Of a DNA stretch of 29,911 nucleotides, positions 15,413 through 21,872 are shown one piece after another. Source of the DNA: an uncultured Eubacteriales bacterium (GTDB lineage: Bacteria > Bacillota > Clostridia > Christensenellales > Aristaeellaceae); the NCBI GenBank assembly GCA_900553295.1, contig USCR01000012.1:1-29911 (forward strand), in the 5' to 3' direction. The notes beneath the pieces were generated by a model. The model worked only from the letters and a program-made list of their open reading frames with translations. It was not told where the DNA came from and made no database searches. The translations under genes were made by a program, and so were the position numbers. Position 1 is the stretch's first letter. The number at the start of each line of letters is the position of its first letter.

Positions 15413-15441
15413 CTGACATCCGGTGCGGAAGGCGATATTAT
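15413..15441 (+). promoter_or_regulatory. Promoter of the riboswitch-antiporter transcript
   Basis: CTGACA (15413-15418), a 17-base spacer and TATTAT (15436-15441). The predicted start near 15448 falls right at the beginning of the riboswitch aptamer. Confidence 0.75.
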
Positions 15442-15449
15442 AACACCCT

Positions 15450-15538
15450 ACGATAAGGGAGTAGTGAGCGCCTCTGGCGTGGGAGTGTCAACATACTGGC
15501 ATCGGCCTGGCATTCCATGAAATCATGAGACTTATCCG
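15450..15538 (+). promoter_or_regulatory. yybP-ykoY (Mn2+-sensing) riboswitch aptamer
   Basis: Conserved yybP-ykoY blocks are visible: AAGGGAGTAG (15455-15464) in the 5' arm and CAACATACTGG (15489-15499) in the opposing loop. A closing P1 helix, GATAAG (15452-15457) with CTTATC (15531-15536), brackets them, and GAGACTT sits at the 3' edge. An internal CGCC/GGCG hairpin lies at about 15470-15479. This class is known to bind Mn2+ and to control Mn exporters, P-type ATPases, TerC proteins and cation antiporters. A cation antiporter follows here, matching the class. The P1 3' strand is shared with the terminator below, so metal binding should favour read-through. Confidence 0.85.
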
Positions 15539-15569
15539 TGCATAAAATTGCGCGGAAAAGTCTCTTTTT
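15527..15569 (+). terminator. Riboswitch-controlled intrinsic terminator
   Basis: A 15-position stem (15527-15541 with 15550-15564) pairs at 14 positions around an 8-base loop and ends in five T (15565-15569). Its 5' arm includes CTTATC, the 3' strand of the aptamer P1 helix, so the two structures exclude each other. A further alternative hairpin, GCGGAAAAG/CTTTTCCGC (15552-15578), could affect access to the AAAGGAAG ribosome site. Confidence 0.85.
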
Positions 15570-15595
15570 CTTTTCCGCCGAAAGGAAGATGCTGT

Positions 15596-16534
15596 ATGGA
15601 AATCTGGGGAACGGTAGCGCTGTTTGTGTTGGGCATTGTGCTCACGGTCAAGGGTGGGGATCTGTTTGTGGACGCCGCCAGCTGGATTGCGGAGGTATCG
15701 GGCATACCGAAATTCATCATCGGTGCCACCATTGTCTCCCTGGCCACCACCATGCCGGAACTGCTGGTGTCCCTGCTGGCCGCGGTACAGGGCAAGGCGG
15801 ACATGGCCATCGGAAACGCGGTGGGATCGGTAACGGCAAACACGGGGCTGATTATGGCCCTGGCGCTTGTGTGCATGCCCGTGACCTTCGCCCGTAAAAC
15901 CGGCTGGCGCAAGGCTGCGCTGCTGCTGGGCGCCATGGCCGCCCTGTGGGTTGCCAGCCTCAGCGGACAGTTTGGCTGGGAAGGCATTGTACTGCTGCTG
16001 GTGATCTTTGCCCTGGCCTTGGGAGAGAACCTGCACGGCATGCGCAAAGAAACGGATAAGACCGAAAAGCAGCAGGCCACCCGCCGGGAAAAGGTAGAGA
16101 ATGTACTGAAATTTCTGCTGGGCGCGGCGGCCATTGTGGGTGGTTCCCAGCTGCTGGTGGACGGGGGCAGCGGCCTGGCCCTGTGGCTGGGCGTGCCTGA
16201 GCGGGTCATTGCCGTAACGCTGGTGGCGGTGGGTACCTCTTTGCCGGAGCTGGTTACCACCCTGACGGCCATTGCCAAGAAGCAGGACAGCCTGAGCGTG
16301 GGCAATGTCATTGGCGCCAATATCATCGACCTGACGCTGATCCTGCCCCTGTGCGCGCTGATTTCCGGAGGGACGCTGGCTGTATCCGCCCAGAGCCTGG
16401 CAGTGGATTTCCCCGCGTGCATGGTGACGCTGCTGGTGGGGCTGGTGCCCCTGCTGCTGCGGCAGAAGGGCGCCCGTGTGCAAGGCATCGCCATGCTGGC
16501 GCTGTACGCGGGATATTTGACGCTGGTGATTTGA
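15596..16534 (+). CDS. Calcium/sodium (CaxA/YrbG-type) cation antiporter
   Basis: 312 residues from the ATG at 15596, with AAAGGAAG eight bases upstream. The two alpha-repeats of the Ca2+/cation antiporter superfamily are clear. The first has TTMPELLVSLLAA and NAVGSVTANTGLI; the second has GTSLPELVTTLTA and GNVIGANIIDLTLI. About ten hydrophobic helices are present, with a charged cytoplasmic loop (HGMRKETDKTEKQ and onward) between the halves. Members exchange Ca2+, or in some bacteria Mn2+, for Na+ or H+. Because an Mn2+ riboswitch controls it, export of manganese is the best inference. It may be co-transcribed with the cupin gene 70 bases downstream. Confidence 0.9.
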   Translation: MEIWGTVALFVLGIVLTVKGGDLFVDAASWIAEVSGIPKFIIGATIVSLATTMPELLVSLLAAVQGKADMAIGNAVGSVTANTGLIMALALVCMPVTFARKTGWRKAALLLGAMAALWVASLSGQFGWEGIVLLLVIFALALGENLHGMRKETDKTEKQQATRREKVENVLKFLLGAAAIVGGSQLLVDGGSGLALWLGVPERVIAVTLVAVGTSLPELVTTLTAIAKKQDSLSVGNVIGANIIDLTLILPLCALISGGTLAVSAQSLAVDFPACMVTLLVGLVPLLLRQKGARVQGIAMLALYAGYLTLVI

Positions 16535-16604
16535 CCGGGCCGGCAGGATACCGCGCCATGGGCCGCGAATTGTCCAGCAAGGCCATGCAAAGGAGGAAAA
16601 TGCC

Positions 16605-16946
16605 ATGGAAACGATGAAACGGGTGGCCCATGCGGGAGAAACCCCGCTGCGTCCCTTGCCTGATGGCAGCTCCCGCCGGGTGCTGTGCCATGACGGGCAC
16701 ATGATGGCTGTGGAAGTGCACTTCCCCCAGGGTGTGCAGGCGGCGCTCCATCACCATCCCCATAGTCAGATCAGCTATGTGCTTTCCGGCCGCTTCCGTT
16801 ACGTCATTGGTCAGGAAGAAACCGTGCTGGAGGCGGGAGCATGCATCGTGGTGCCCCCGGACGCCCCCCATTGCTGCGCTGCCGTGGAGGCGGGCGTGCT
16901 GCTGGACGTATTCACCCCCGCCCGGGAAGATTTCCTGCAACCCTAA
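16605..16946 (+). CDS. Small cupin-domain protein
   Basis: 113 residues, a single cupin barrel. Motif 1 reads HHHPHSQISYVLSG (about 49-62). The His cluster could bind a metal, but Gln55 stands where many cupins have Glu. Motif 2 is GACIVVPPDAPH, ending at His89. The family is functionally diverse (dioxygenases, isomerases, sensors) and no substrate can be named. AAGGAGG lies upstream of the ATG at 16605; the nearby ATG at 16600 is out of frame. It probably belongs to the same transcript as the antiporter, as the shared terminator follows directly. A metal-related role would fit the riboswitch but is unproven. Confidence 0.85.
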   Translation: METMKRVAHAGETPLRPLPDGSSRRVLCHDGHMMAVEVHFPQGVQAALHHHPHSQISYVLSGRFRYVIGQEETVLEAGACIVVPPDAPHCCAAVEAGVLLDVFTPAREDFLQP

Positions 16947-16972
16947 CGGATCGGAAAAAAGACTTACTCGGG

Positions 16973-17020
16973 AAGGAACCTTTGCGCAGATGATTTTGCA
17001 CGCGCAAAGGTTCCTTTTTT
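16973..17020 (+). terminator. Strong intrinsic terminator after the cupin gene
   Basis: A perfect 15-bp stem (16973-16987 with 17002-17016) is followed by T to 17020. It ends the antiporter-cupin transcript and marks the left edge of the AT-rich region. Confidence 0.92.
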
Positions 17021-17374
17021 ACATATAACGTTAGCCAACTCAAACTTATATAAAAGTAGAAGGAAAGCACGAGTTAAAAGAATGAAAGTTTCAAAAGGAC
17101 AAGGGAAAAAGTATTTTTGTTAGAATGTTCAAACTTTTATAAAAAATAAAAATAGGCTTGAATTCTATAACTCAAAATACAGAAGGAGTAAATGTAATCT
17201 AATTTCTGTTAGCTGTGGCAAACTCAAAAGAAAACATAGAAGTTTGAGATGTATAACTTAAGAAATACAAGTAATGCTATAAGATAGGAAAGAAACATGC
17301 ACTTCAAGGCAAAGCATCGTCATCTTGCGCAAAAAGCGAGAGATGCGTTTTTCTAAAGAAAAATTGTTTTTTTA
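17021..17374. other. AT-rich repeat-bearing intergenic region, no protein gene seen
   Basis: About 350 bases that are conspicuously AT-rich against GC-rich flanks. Repeats seen: CAAACTTATATAAAA at 17041 and CAAACTTTTATAAAA at 17130 (14 of 15 identical); CTCAAACTT at 17039 with its inverse AAGTTTGAG at 17240; TATAACTCAAAATACAG near 17167 and a diverged copy near 17252; GTTAGC followed by AACTCAAA near 17030 and again near 17208. No open frame has a ribosome site. A terminator-like hairpin at 17321-17352 suggests that a short RNA may end here. It could be an upstream regulatory region, a small-RNA gene or a remnant of inserted DNA. Confidence 0.6.
17321..17352 (+). terminator. Terminator-like hairpin in the AT-rich region
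   Basis: CATCTTGCGC (17321-17330) pairs with GCGAGAGATG (17336-17345) at 9 of 10 positions over an AAAAA loop, and TTTTT follows (17348-17352). No coding gene precedes it on the plus strand after the terminator at 17020, so it may end an untranslated RNA. It lies upstream of, not between, the 17375 promoter and its gene. Confidence 0.6.
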
Positions 17375-17403
17375 TTGACAATACCATGAAACAGCAGTAC
17401 TAA
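17375..17403 (+). promoter_or_regulatory. Promoter of the exported TSCPD operon
   Basis: A perfect TTGACA (17375-17380), a 17-base spacer and TACTAA (17398-17403), preceded by an A/T-rich stretch with T8. The start would be near 17410, leaving a leader of about 20 bases before the ATG at 17429. Confidence 0.75.
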
Positions 17404-17428
17404 AAAAAGGAAATGGGAGGAACTACAT

Positions 17429-17968
17429 ATGGAAAAGGCAGAAATTATGCAAAGCCGTCGTCAATTTCTGAAGAAGAGCCTGATGGTTGCCGCGGGTCTG
17501 GCAGTCACCAGCAAGATGGGTTCGCTGGCTACCGCCCTGGCGGAAGAGCCCACCGCGACCGCTACCCCCGAACCCTACAAGTGGATTCCCAGCGCGCCGC
17601 CCTGCAAGCTGATTGAGGAAATCACCGCGACGGATGCTCCCGAGGGAACCCGTTCCTTTAAGTTTACCACCGATGGCCGCACCTGCTCCAAGTCTGTGAC
17701 CTTTGACATCGTGGGCGGCGATTACATTCTCAAGAACGTTGTGTACGATGGCGGCTGCGACGGCGGTACCCAGGGCATCGGCGCTATGGCCGAGGGCCGT
17801 CCCAGCGAGGAAGTGGCCGGCATTTTGAAGGACATCGTTTGCGACCTGAAGAAGTCCGGCTCCTCCTGCGCCCAGCAGCTGGCTTTCGGCATTCAGCAGG
17901 CGCTGATGATCATCAAGGGCACCCCCTGCCCCGGCTGCTCCGGCACCACCTGCGTGAACATGAAGTAA
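17429..17968 (+). CDS. Tat-exported TSCPD-domain protein
   Basis: 179 residues. The N-terminus holds a twin-arginine motif SRRQFLK (9-15), a hydrophobic stretch (about 17-37) and a likely ALA-EE cleavage (near 39), so the folded protein should be exported by Tat. A Thr/Pro linker leads to a TSCPD-type domain (about 59-165) with C59, C86 in RTCSKSV, C110 in GGCDGGTQGI, C138 and C147. The signature TSCPD is degenerate here (SSCAQ). A C-terminal CPGC (167-170) plus C175 is added. Cytoplasmic TSCPD proteins of about 80 residues (TIGR03905) are common in Clostridia with unknown function. Tat use suggests a cofactor loaded before export. GGGAGG is eight bases before the ATG. The next gene carries the same domain. 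Confidence 0.8.
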   Translation: MEKAEIMQSRRQFLKKSLMVAAGLAVTSKMGSLATALAEEPTATATPEPYKWIPSAPPCKLIEEITATDAPEGTRSFKFTTDGRTCSKSVTFDIVGGDYILKNVVYDGGCDGGTQGIGAMAEGRPSEEVAGILKDIVCDLKKSGSSCAQQLAFGIQQALMIIKGTPCPGCSGTTCVNMK

Positions 17969-18013
17969 TGCGGTAGGCAGAGAAAGAACAACGAGAAAAA
18001 AGGAGATAAAACC

Positions 18014-18751
18014 ATGTCCATGAAGAAGATCGTCAGCCTGTTTCTGTGCGTTGCAATGATCTTTGCCGCTTCCGCTCTGGCGGAGAGCGCCATCACTCCC
18101 GGCACCTATGAGGGCGCGGGCGAAGGCTTTGACGCTGCCGGCATTAAGGTAAACGTTACCCTGAACGAGGAAGGCATCGAGGCTATCGAAGTACTGGAAA
18201 ACAATGAAACCCCCTCCGTTGGCGGCGCTGCCATGGAAACCCTGATCCCCCAGATTATTGAGGGACAGACCCTGGCGGTGGATGCGGTTGCCGGTGCTAC
18301 CCTCTCCAGCAACGGCCTAAAGGCTGCCGTGGCGGATGCGTTGACCGCTGCCGGCCTGGACCCCACCACCTACGCCTATGAAGAAGTGAGCACCGAGCTG
18401 CTGCCCCCCTGCATGCTGATCAAGGAAGTTGAGCCCGAGGAAGAGGGCTATCGCTCCTTCTATTACACCACCCAGGGCAACACCTGCTCCGATCACATCA
18501 CCTTCTCCATCAAGGAAGCTGACATGACCGTGCATAACCTGGTTGTGTACGGCGGCTGCAGCGGCACCGCTGCCGGCTTCGGCGCCCTGTGCGAGGGCCA
18601 GACCGTGGATTACTGCGTGGAGCGCATGGGAGGCATCCTGTGCCATGGCTCCAATGGCTCCTCCTGCCCCGACCAGTCCGCCAAGGCGCTGACTGCTGCC
18701 AAGGGCCTGATCGACGGCACCCTGTGCGACAACTGCGGCGCTGCGGAGTAA
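18014..18751 (+). CDS. Secreted FMN-binding domain - TSCPD domain fusion protein
   Basis: 245 residues. A Sec signal peptide (1-23, ending SALA) precedes an FMN_bind domain (about 27-113). Its DAVAGAT (90-96) matches the ApbE flavinylation pattern Dxx(s/t)GAT except for Ala at the s/t position; Thr96 would carry covalent FMN. A TSCPD domain follows (about 133-235) with C133, C158 in NTCSD, C182 in GGCSG, C210 and an intact SSCPD at C218. Extra cysteines are C193, C201, C238 and C241. Flavin and a Cys-rich domain in one exported chain suggest electron transfer or thiol redox outside the membrane. GGAG is eight bases before the ATG, and the gene lies 45 bases behind the Tat-type partner in one operon. 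No apbE is visible in this window. Confidence 0.82.
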   Translation: MSMKKIVSLFLCVAMIFAASALAESAITPGTYEGAGEGFDAAGIKVNVTLNEEGIEAIEVLENNETPSVGGAAMETLIPQIIEGQTLAVDAVAGATLSSNGLKAAVADALTAAGLDPTTYAYEEVSTELLPPCMLIKEVEPEEEGYRSFYYTTQGNTCSDHITFSIKEADMTVHNLVVYGGCSGTAAGFGALCEGQTVDYCVERMGGILCHGSNGSSCPDQSAKALTAAKGLIDGTLCDNCGAAE

Positions 18752-18783
18752 TTCCGGGCATCCGTTGATTCAAAAAAGCAATG

Positions 18784-18814
18784 GGCTCTCCTGCCAATGG
18801 CGGGGGAGCCTATT
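18784..18814 (+). terminator. Probable terminator of the TSCPD operon
   Basis: A 12-bp stem with two G-T pairs (18784-18795 with 18799-18810) and a 3-base loop is followed by only a weak T-rich stretch (TATTTG). It is the natural end of the two-gene operon. Confidence 0.6.
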
Positions 18815-18964
18815 TGCGTGTTCCAGAAGATACTTAAACATGGCTTTACAGAAAATCAGACCATTTTTTCTTGTCCGGCAGGAAGGTGCGTTTCAACGGC
18901 GAATGCATTACACAAGTTCGTATATACATAAGACGCTACTAAACTAATTTACAGGAGGACCGTT

Positions 18965-21160
18965 ATGTACCATTCCCGCTTGCATGTGACCAATGGCCTG
19001 GTATCCGCCGCCCTGGACGCCCTTACCGGTGAACCGCTGGAACTGGTGCTGGAGGAAAACCGGGAGAACATCCTGAAAAGCAACCTGCGGCAAGAGGCGT
19101 CCCCCCTGAAGGTCTGCCTGCGCAACGGGCGGGAGCTCCGTCCGCCCAAATATGCGGAGATTCGCCGGGACGGCACGCTGCGTCCCAGTATCGAATGCTG
19201 TCAAGGGGAAGGGGAAGCCTGGGCGGAGGTTTCCTGCCCGCGCCTGGTGGACATGGAGAGCGGCGTACCCGTGGCGGTTTCCGCCGTGTGGAAGCTGGAG
19301 CTTGCCAAGGGTGACCGGCGCATGTACTGGCATGTTCGCCTGGAAAACAATGCCGGGGACATGGTGGAGAAATGCTATTTTCCGTACCTGAACGGCATTT
19401 GGCTGGGGGACGACTGGACCAAGGATGAGCTGTATATGCCTGTGCACTCCGGGGACAAGACCGTCAACCCCACCAGGACGCTGTCCGCAACGCCCCACCA
19501 AATTTCCTGGAAGTGGCAGGAATATCAGTATACCTTTACCCTGGGCGGTCCCTATGGTGTCAAGAATGAACGCCTGGGCTGCTGGGAGCGGGAATGCGGC
19601 TATTCCGGGCCCTGCTCCATGCTGTATATGATACTGAGCAATCCCCACCTGAACATGAGCGTTTATCTCACCTGCCGCAATGATGCCCTGCGGATGAAGT
19701 CCATCCGCGCGGCCACCTATGGGGAGGCCTGGCCGGGCGTGAGTCTGGCCCTGGGACACGTGCCCTGCCTGGAGCAGGGAAGCTGGGAGAGCGAGGCCTG
19801 CGTACTGATGCTCTATGCCGGGGACTGGCATGTGGGGGCGGACGACTACCGGGCATGGCGGAACGCCCTGGGGCGTCCGGCGCTGTCCCGGCCGCACCGT
19901 CCGGCCTGGTTCATGGAAAGCCCCGGCTTGGTGGCGCATTATGATTTCCAGTACCAGGGTGGGGGAATTGTGCACCGCTTCCGGGACATTCCGGCCCTGT
20001 ATGCCCAGGCCAGGGAGATGGGCCTTTCCCACCTGCTGCTTTCCGGGTGGAATGTGGACGGCTTTGATAACGGCTTCCCCATGTACACCCCTTCCCCGGA
20101 GCTGGGCACGGAGGAGGAACTTCGCCAGGCCCTGCGGCAGGTGCGGGAGGCGGGCGGCCGCGTGGCCTTTTATATCAATTCCCGGCTGTGCAACCTGAAG
20201 TATGCGCAGCTGGAGGAACTCCGCCAGACCGGCGCGGTAATGGATCAGGATGGCCAGCTGGTGGTGGAAAACTACGGCGCGGAGGATCTGAACTTCGCCT
20301 GCATGTGCGCAGGCGCGGCCTCCTGGCAGCAGAAGCTAACGGATACGGTGAAATATCTCACCCGGGACATCGGCGCGGACAGCATGTATCTGGATCAGCT
20401 GGGCATGGCCCGCGGCTTGCTGTGCTATCGGGAGGACCACCTCCACGGGAAGGATGTGGGCGGCTGGAACCAGGGGTATGAGGCGGTGCTGGCGCGGATT
20501 CGCGAAAGCTATCCGGAGGAGGGGGTGGCGCTGCTGTTTGAGGGCGCCAGCGACATTCACGCCCCCGGCGCTTCCGGGCAGCTGATTTCCACCATGTTCT
20601 TCAACGGCGCCTTCCCTGAGCTGTACAAGTATACCTTCCCCGAGAATGTGCTGGTGGACATGATGTGCCCGCCTTCCCACAGCGCCATGCGTCCAGCGCA
20701 CATCGCCCGGCAGAGTACTTTCCTGCTGCACCGGGCCTTCTGCGTGGGCTCCTACCTGTGGATATATGACCTGGAGGAGGACAATACCTTCCGCTGGGAT
20801 GCCGCGGCCTACCAGCACCTGAAGCAGGTGATTGCCCTGCGGCAAAGCTGGCTGACCCGCTATGGCCACGGAATCTTCACCGATGACTGCGACCTGCTGC
20901 AAAAGCCCGACCAGCAGAACGTGATACTCAAAACGTTCCGCTTGAAAAACGGCTTGCTGGCCGCCTGTGCCAAGGGGAGCGAACCGCTGCGCATCGCCCT
21001 GCGCTGGGAGCGTACCCAAGCGCCCCAGGCCAAGCTCTATACCCTGGAGGCTCCCGATGCGCCGGTGACCCTGGAACTGCGTTCCGTTCCCGGCGGCTAT
21101 GAAGCGACGCTGCCGGATACGGAGCTGTGCTATCTTGCCCTGGAGACGGCAGAAAACTGA
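18965..21160 (+). CDS. Glycosidase-like DUF6259-type protein
   Basis: 731 residues with no signal peptide, hence probably cytoplasmic. The N-terminal part (1-290) resembles the beta-sandwich of clan GH-D-like glycosidases, beginning with a 'NGLVSAALDALTGEPLELV' type strand pattern. The middle (about 310-640) reads as a TIM barrel, with GLSHLLLSGWNVDGFDNGFP, MYLDQLGM (D477) and LLFEGASD (E526, D530) as candidate catalytic acids. A small beta domain closes the protein. I believe it belongs to the DUF6259 group; the substrate is unknown. AGGAGG is upstream of the ATG at 18965. No transporter, regulator or other sugar gene is nearby, which is unusual for such an enzyme. No clear promoter was seen in 18816-18964. 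Confidence 0.7.
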   Translation: MYHSRLHVTNGLVSAALDALTGEPLELVLEENRENILKSNLRQEASPLKVCLRNGRELRPPKYAEIRRDGTLRPSIECCQGEGEAWAEVSCPRLVDMESGVPVAVSAVWKLELAKGDRRMYWHVRLENNAGDMVEKCYFPYLNGIWLGDDWTKDELYMPVHSGDKTVNPTRTLSATPHQISWKWQEYQYTFTLGGPYGVKNERLGCWERECGYSGPCSMLYMILSNPHLNMSVYLTCRNDALRMKSIRAATYGEAWPGVSLALGHVPCLEQGSWESEACVLMLYAGDWHVGADDYRAWRNALGRPALSRPHRPAWFMESPGLVAHYDFQYQGGGIVHRFRDIPALYAQAREMGLSHLLLSGWNVDGFDNGFPMYTPSPELGTEEELRQALRQVREAGGRVAFYINSRLCNLKYAQLEELRQTGAVMDQDGQLVVENYGAEDLNFACMCAGAASWQQKLTDTVKYLTRDIGADSMYLDQLGMARGLLCYREDHLHGKDVGGWNQGYEAVLARIRESYPEEGVALLFEGASDIHAPGASGQLISTMFFNGAFPELYKYTFPENVLVDMMCPPSHSAMRPAHIARQSTFLLHRAFCVGSYLWIYDLEEDNTFRWDAAAYQHLKQVIALRQSWLTRYGHGIFTDDCDLLQKPDQQNVILKTFRLKNGLLAACAKGSEPLRIALRWERTQAPQAKLYTLEAPDAPVTLELRSVPGGYEATLPDTELCYLALETAEN

Positions 21161-21165
21161 TACGC

Positions 21166-21200
21166 AAAAAATAGCCCCCGCCGGAACTTCCGGCGGGGGC
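21166..21200 (-). terminator. Terminator of hsp20, possibly shared with the convergent glycosidase-like gene
   Basis: A perfect 13-bp GC-rich stem (21174-21186 with 21188-21200) has A6 to its left (21166-21171). It therefore reads as hairpin plus T6 on the minus strand, ending hsp20. On the plus strand the T tract is poor, so it would stop the gene ending at 21160 less well. Confidence 0.85.
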
Positions 21201-21210
21201 CGCTTGTATG

Positions 21211-21672
21211 TTAGCCTTCAATATGGATGGTCCGCTTCTCAGGAACCTTCTTCGCATCCATCTTCGGGATCTCCAGATGGAGCACGCCGTTGGTGTAAGC
21301 AGCCTTCACATCCTGCTCCGTGATATTCTCACCCACATAGAAGCTGCGCTGCATCACGCCGGCATAACGTTCCTGACGGAGCATCTTGCCCTTCTTGTTC
21401 TCGTTGTCCTTCTCCAGCGTCTTTTCGGCGGAGATGGTCAGATAACCATTGGTCAATTCCAGATGAATTTCATCCTTCTGGAAGCCCGGCAGATCAACGT
21501 CCACCTCATAGCCTTCGTCCGTTTCCTTCACGTCGGTCTTCATCATGTTCTGCGCATGCTTGCCATACAGGGCACGGTCGATGTTGCCAAAGCCACGGAA
21601 GAAGTTACGATCGAAATCATCAAAAACATCCATCAAATTTTCACCAAACACAGTGGGAAGATAACTGCTCAT
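21211..21672 (-). CDS. Small heat-shock protein, Hsp20/alpha-crystallin family
   Basis: 153 residues from the ATG at 21672, which has GGAGG eight bases upstream; an earlier in-frame ATG at 21702 lacks such a site. The N-terminal arm contains DVFDDFDRNFFRGFG. The alpha-crystallin domain (about 45-140) has YEVDVDLPGFQKDEI, NGYLTISAE and AAYTNGVLHLEIPK, where GVL is the conserved A-x-x-x-n-GVL element. An IxI-type tail (HIE near the end) follows. It acts as an ATP-independent holdase that binds unfolding proteins. Monocistronic, with a vegetative promoter at 21814-21841. No CIRCE element (HrcA site) was found, so induction may rely on another regulator or on the leader RNA. Confidence 0.93.
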   Translation of the reverse strand: MSSYLPTVFGENLMDVFDDFDRNFFRGFGNIDRALYGKHAQNMMKTDVKETDEGYEVDVDLPGFQKDEIHLELTNGYLTISAEKTLEKDNENKKGKMLRQERYAGVMQRSFYVGENITEQDVKAAYTNGVLHLEIPKMDAKKVPEKRTIHIEG

Positions 21673-21807
21673 ATAGAAACCTCCATTCATTTGGCCTTGC
21701 ATTGCTGGTCTCTTGGCCAGTCATGTAGGGTCTTGCCTCGTGAACCCTTGCGGGTCTTGATTACTTTGTGGTCACTGGCCACCCCGTTCTTTCCTTTCCT
21801 GAACGAT
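21673..21807 (-). promoter_or_regulatory. Long structured leader of hsp20
   Basis: About 135 bases between the promoter and the ATG. On the minus strand TGGCCAGT (21781-21774) can pair with ACTGGCCA (21721-21714), enclosing ACCC-GCAA-GGGT and a duplicated CAAGACCC (both copies seen as GGGTCTTG on the plus strand at 21728 and 21752). The structure may be a temperature- or factor-sensitive leader; nothing here matches a ROSE or fourU element clearly. Confidence 0.35.
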
Positions 21808-21813
21808 ACTTAT

Positions 21814-21841
21814 ATTATAGTCAAAGATCAAAGAAAGTCAA
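21814..21841 (-). promoter_or_regulatory. Promoter of hsp20
   Basis: On the minus strand: TTGACT (21841-21836), a 16-base spacer and a perfect TATAAT (21819-21814). A heat-shock gene read from a strong housekeeping promoter suggests control by a repressor or by the leader. Confidence 0.75.
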
Positions 21842-21872
21842 TAGCTAAAATCAAATTTTTTCAAAAAAATTT

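Noticed and set aside
15409..15456. A 15-codon open frame after the SAM methyltransferase gene
   Set aside because: It overlaps the promoter at 15413-15441 and the start of the riboswitch, so it would not be part of that transcript as a leader peptide.
15488..16702. Long minus-strand frames opposite the antiporter
   Set aside because: The plus-strand riboswitch, ribosome site and antiporter motifs are decisive; the opposite frames have no domain.
21673..21841. CIRCE (HrcA) operator in front of hsp20
   Set aside because: TTAGCACTC-N9-GAGTGCTAA or a close variant was not found on either strand.
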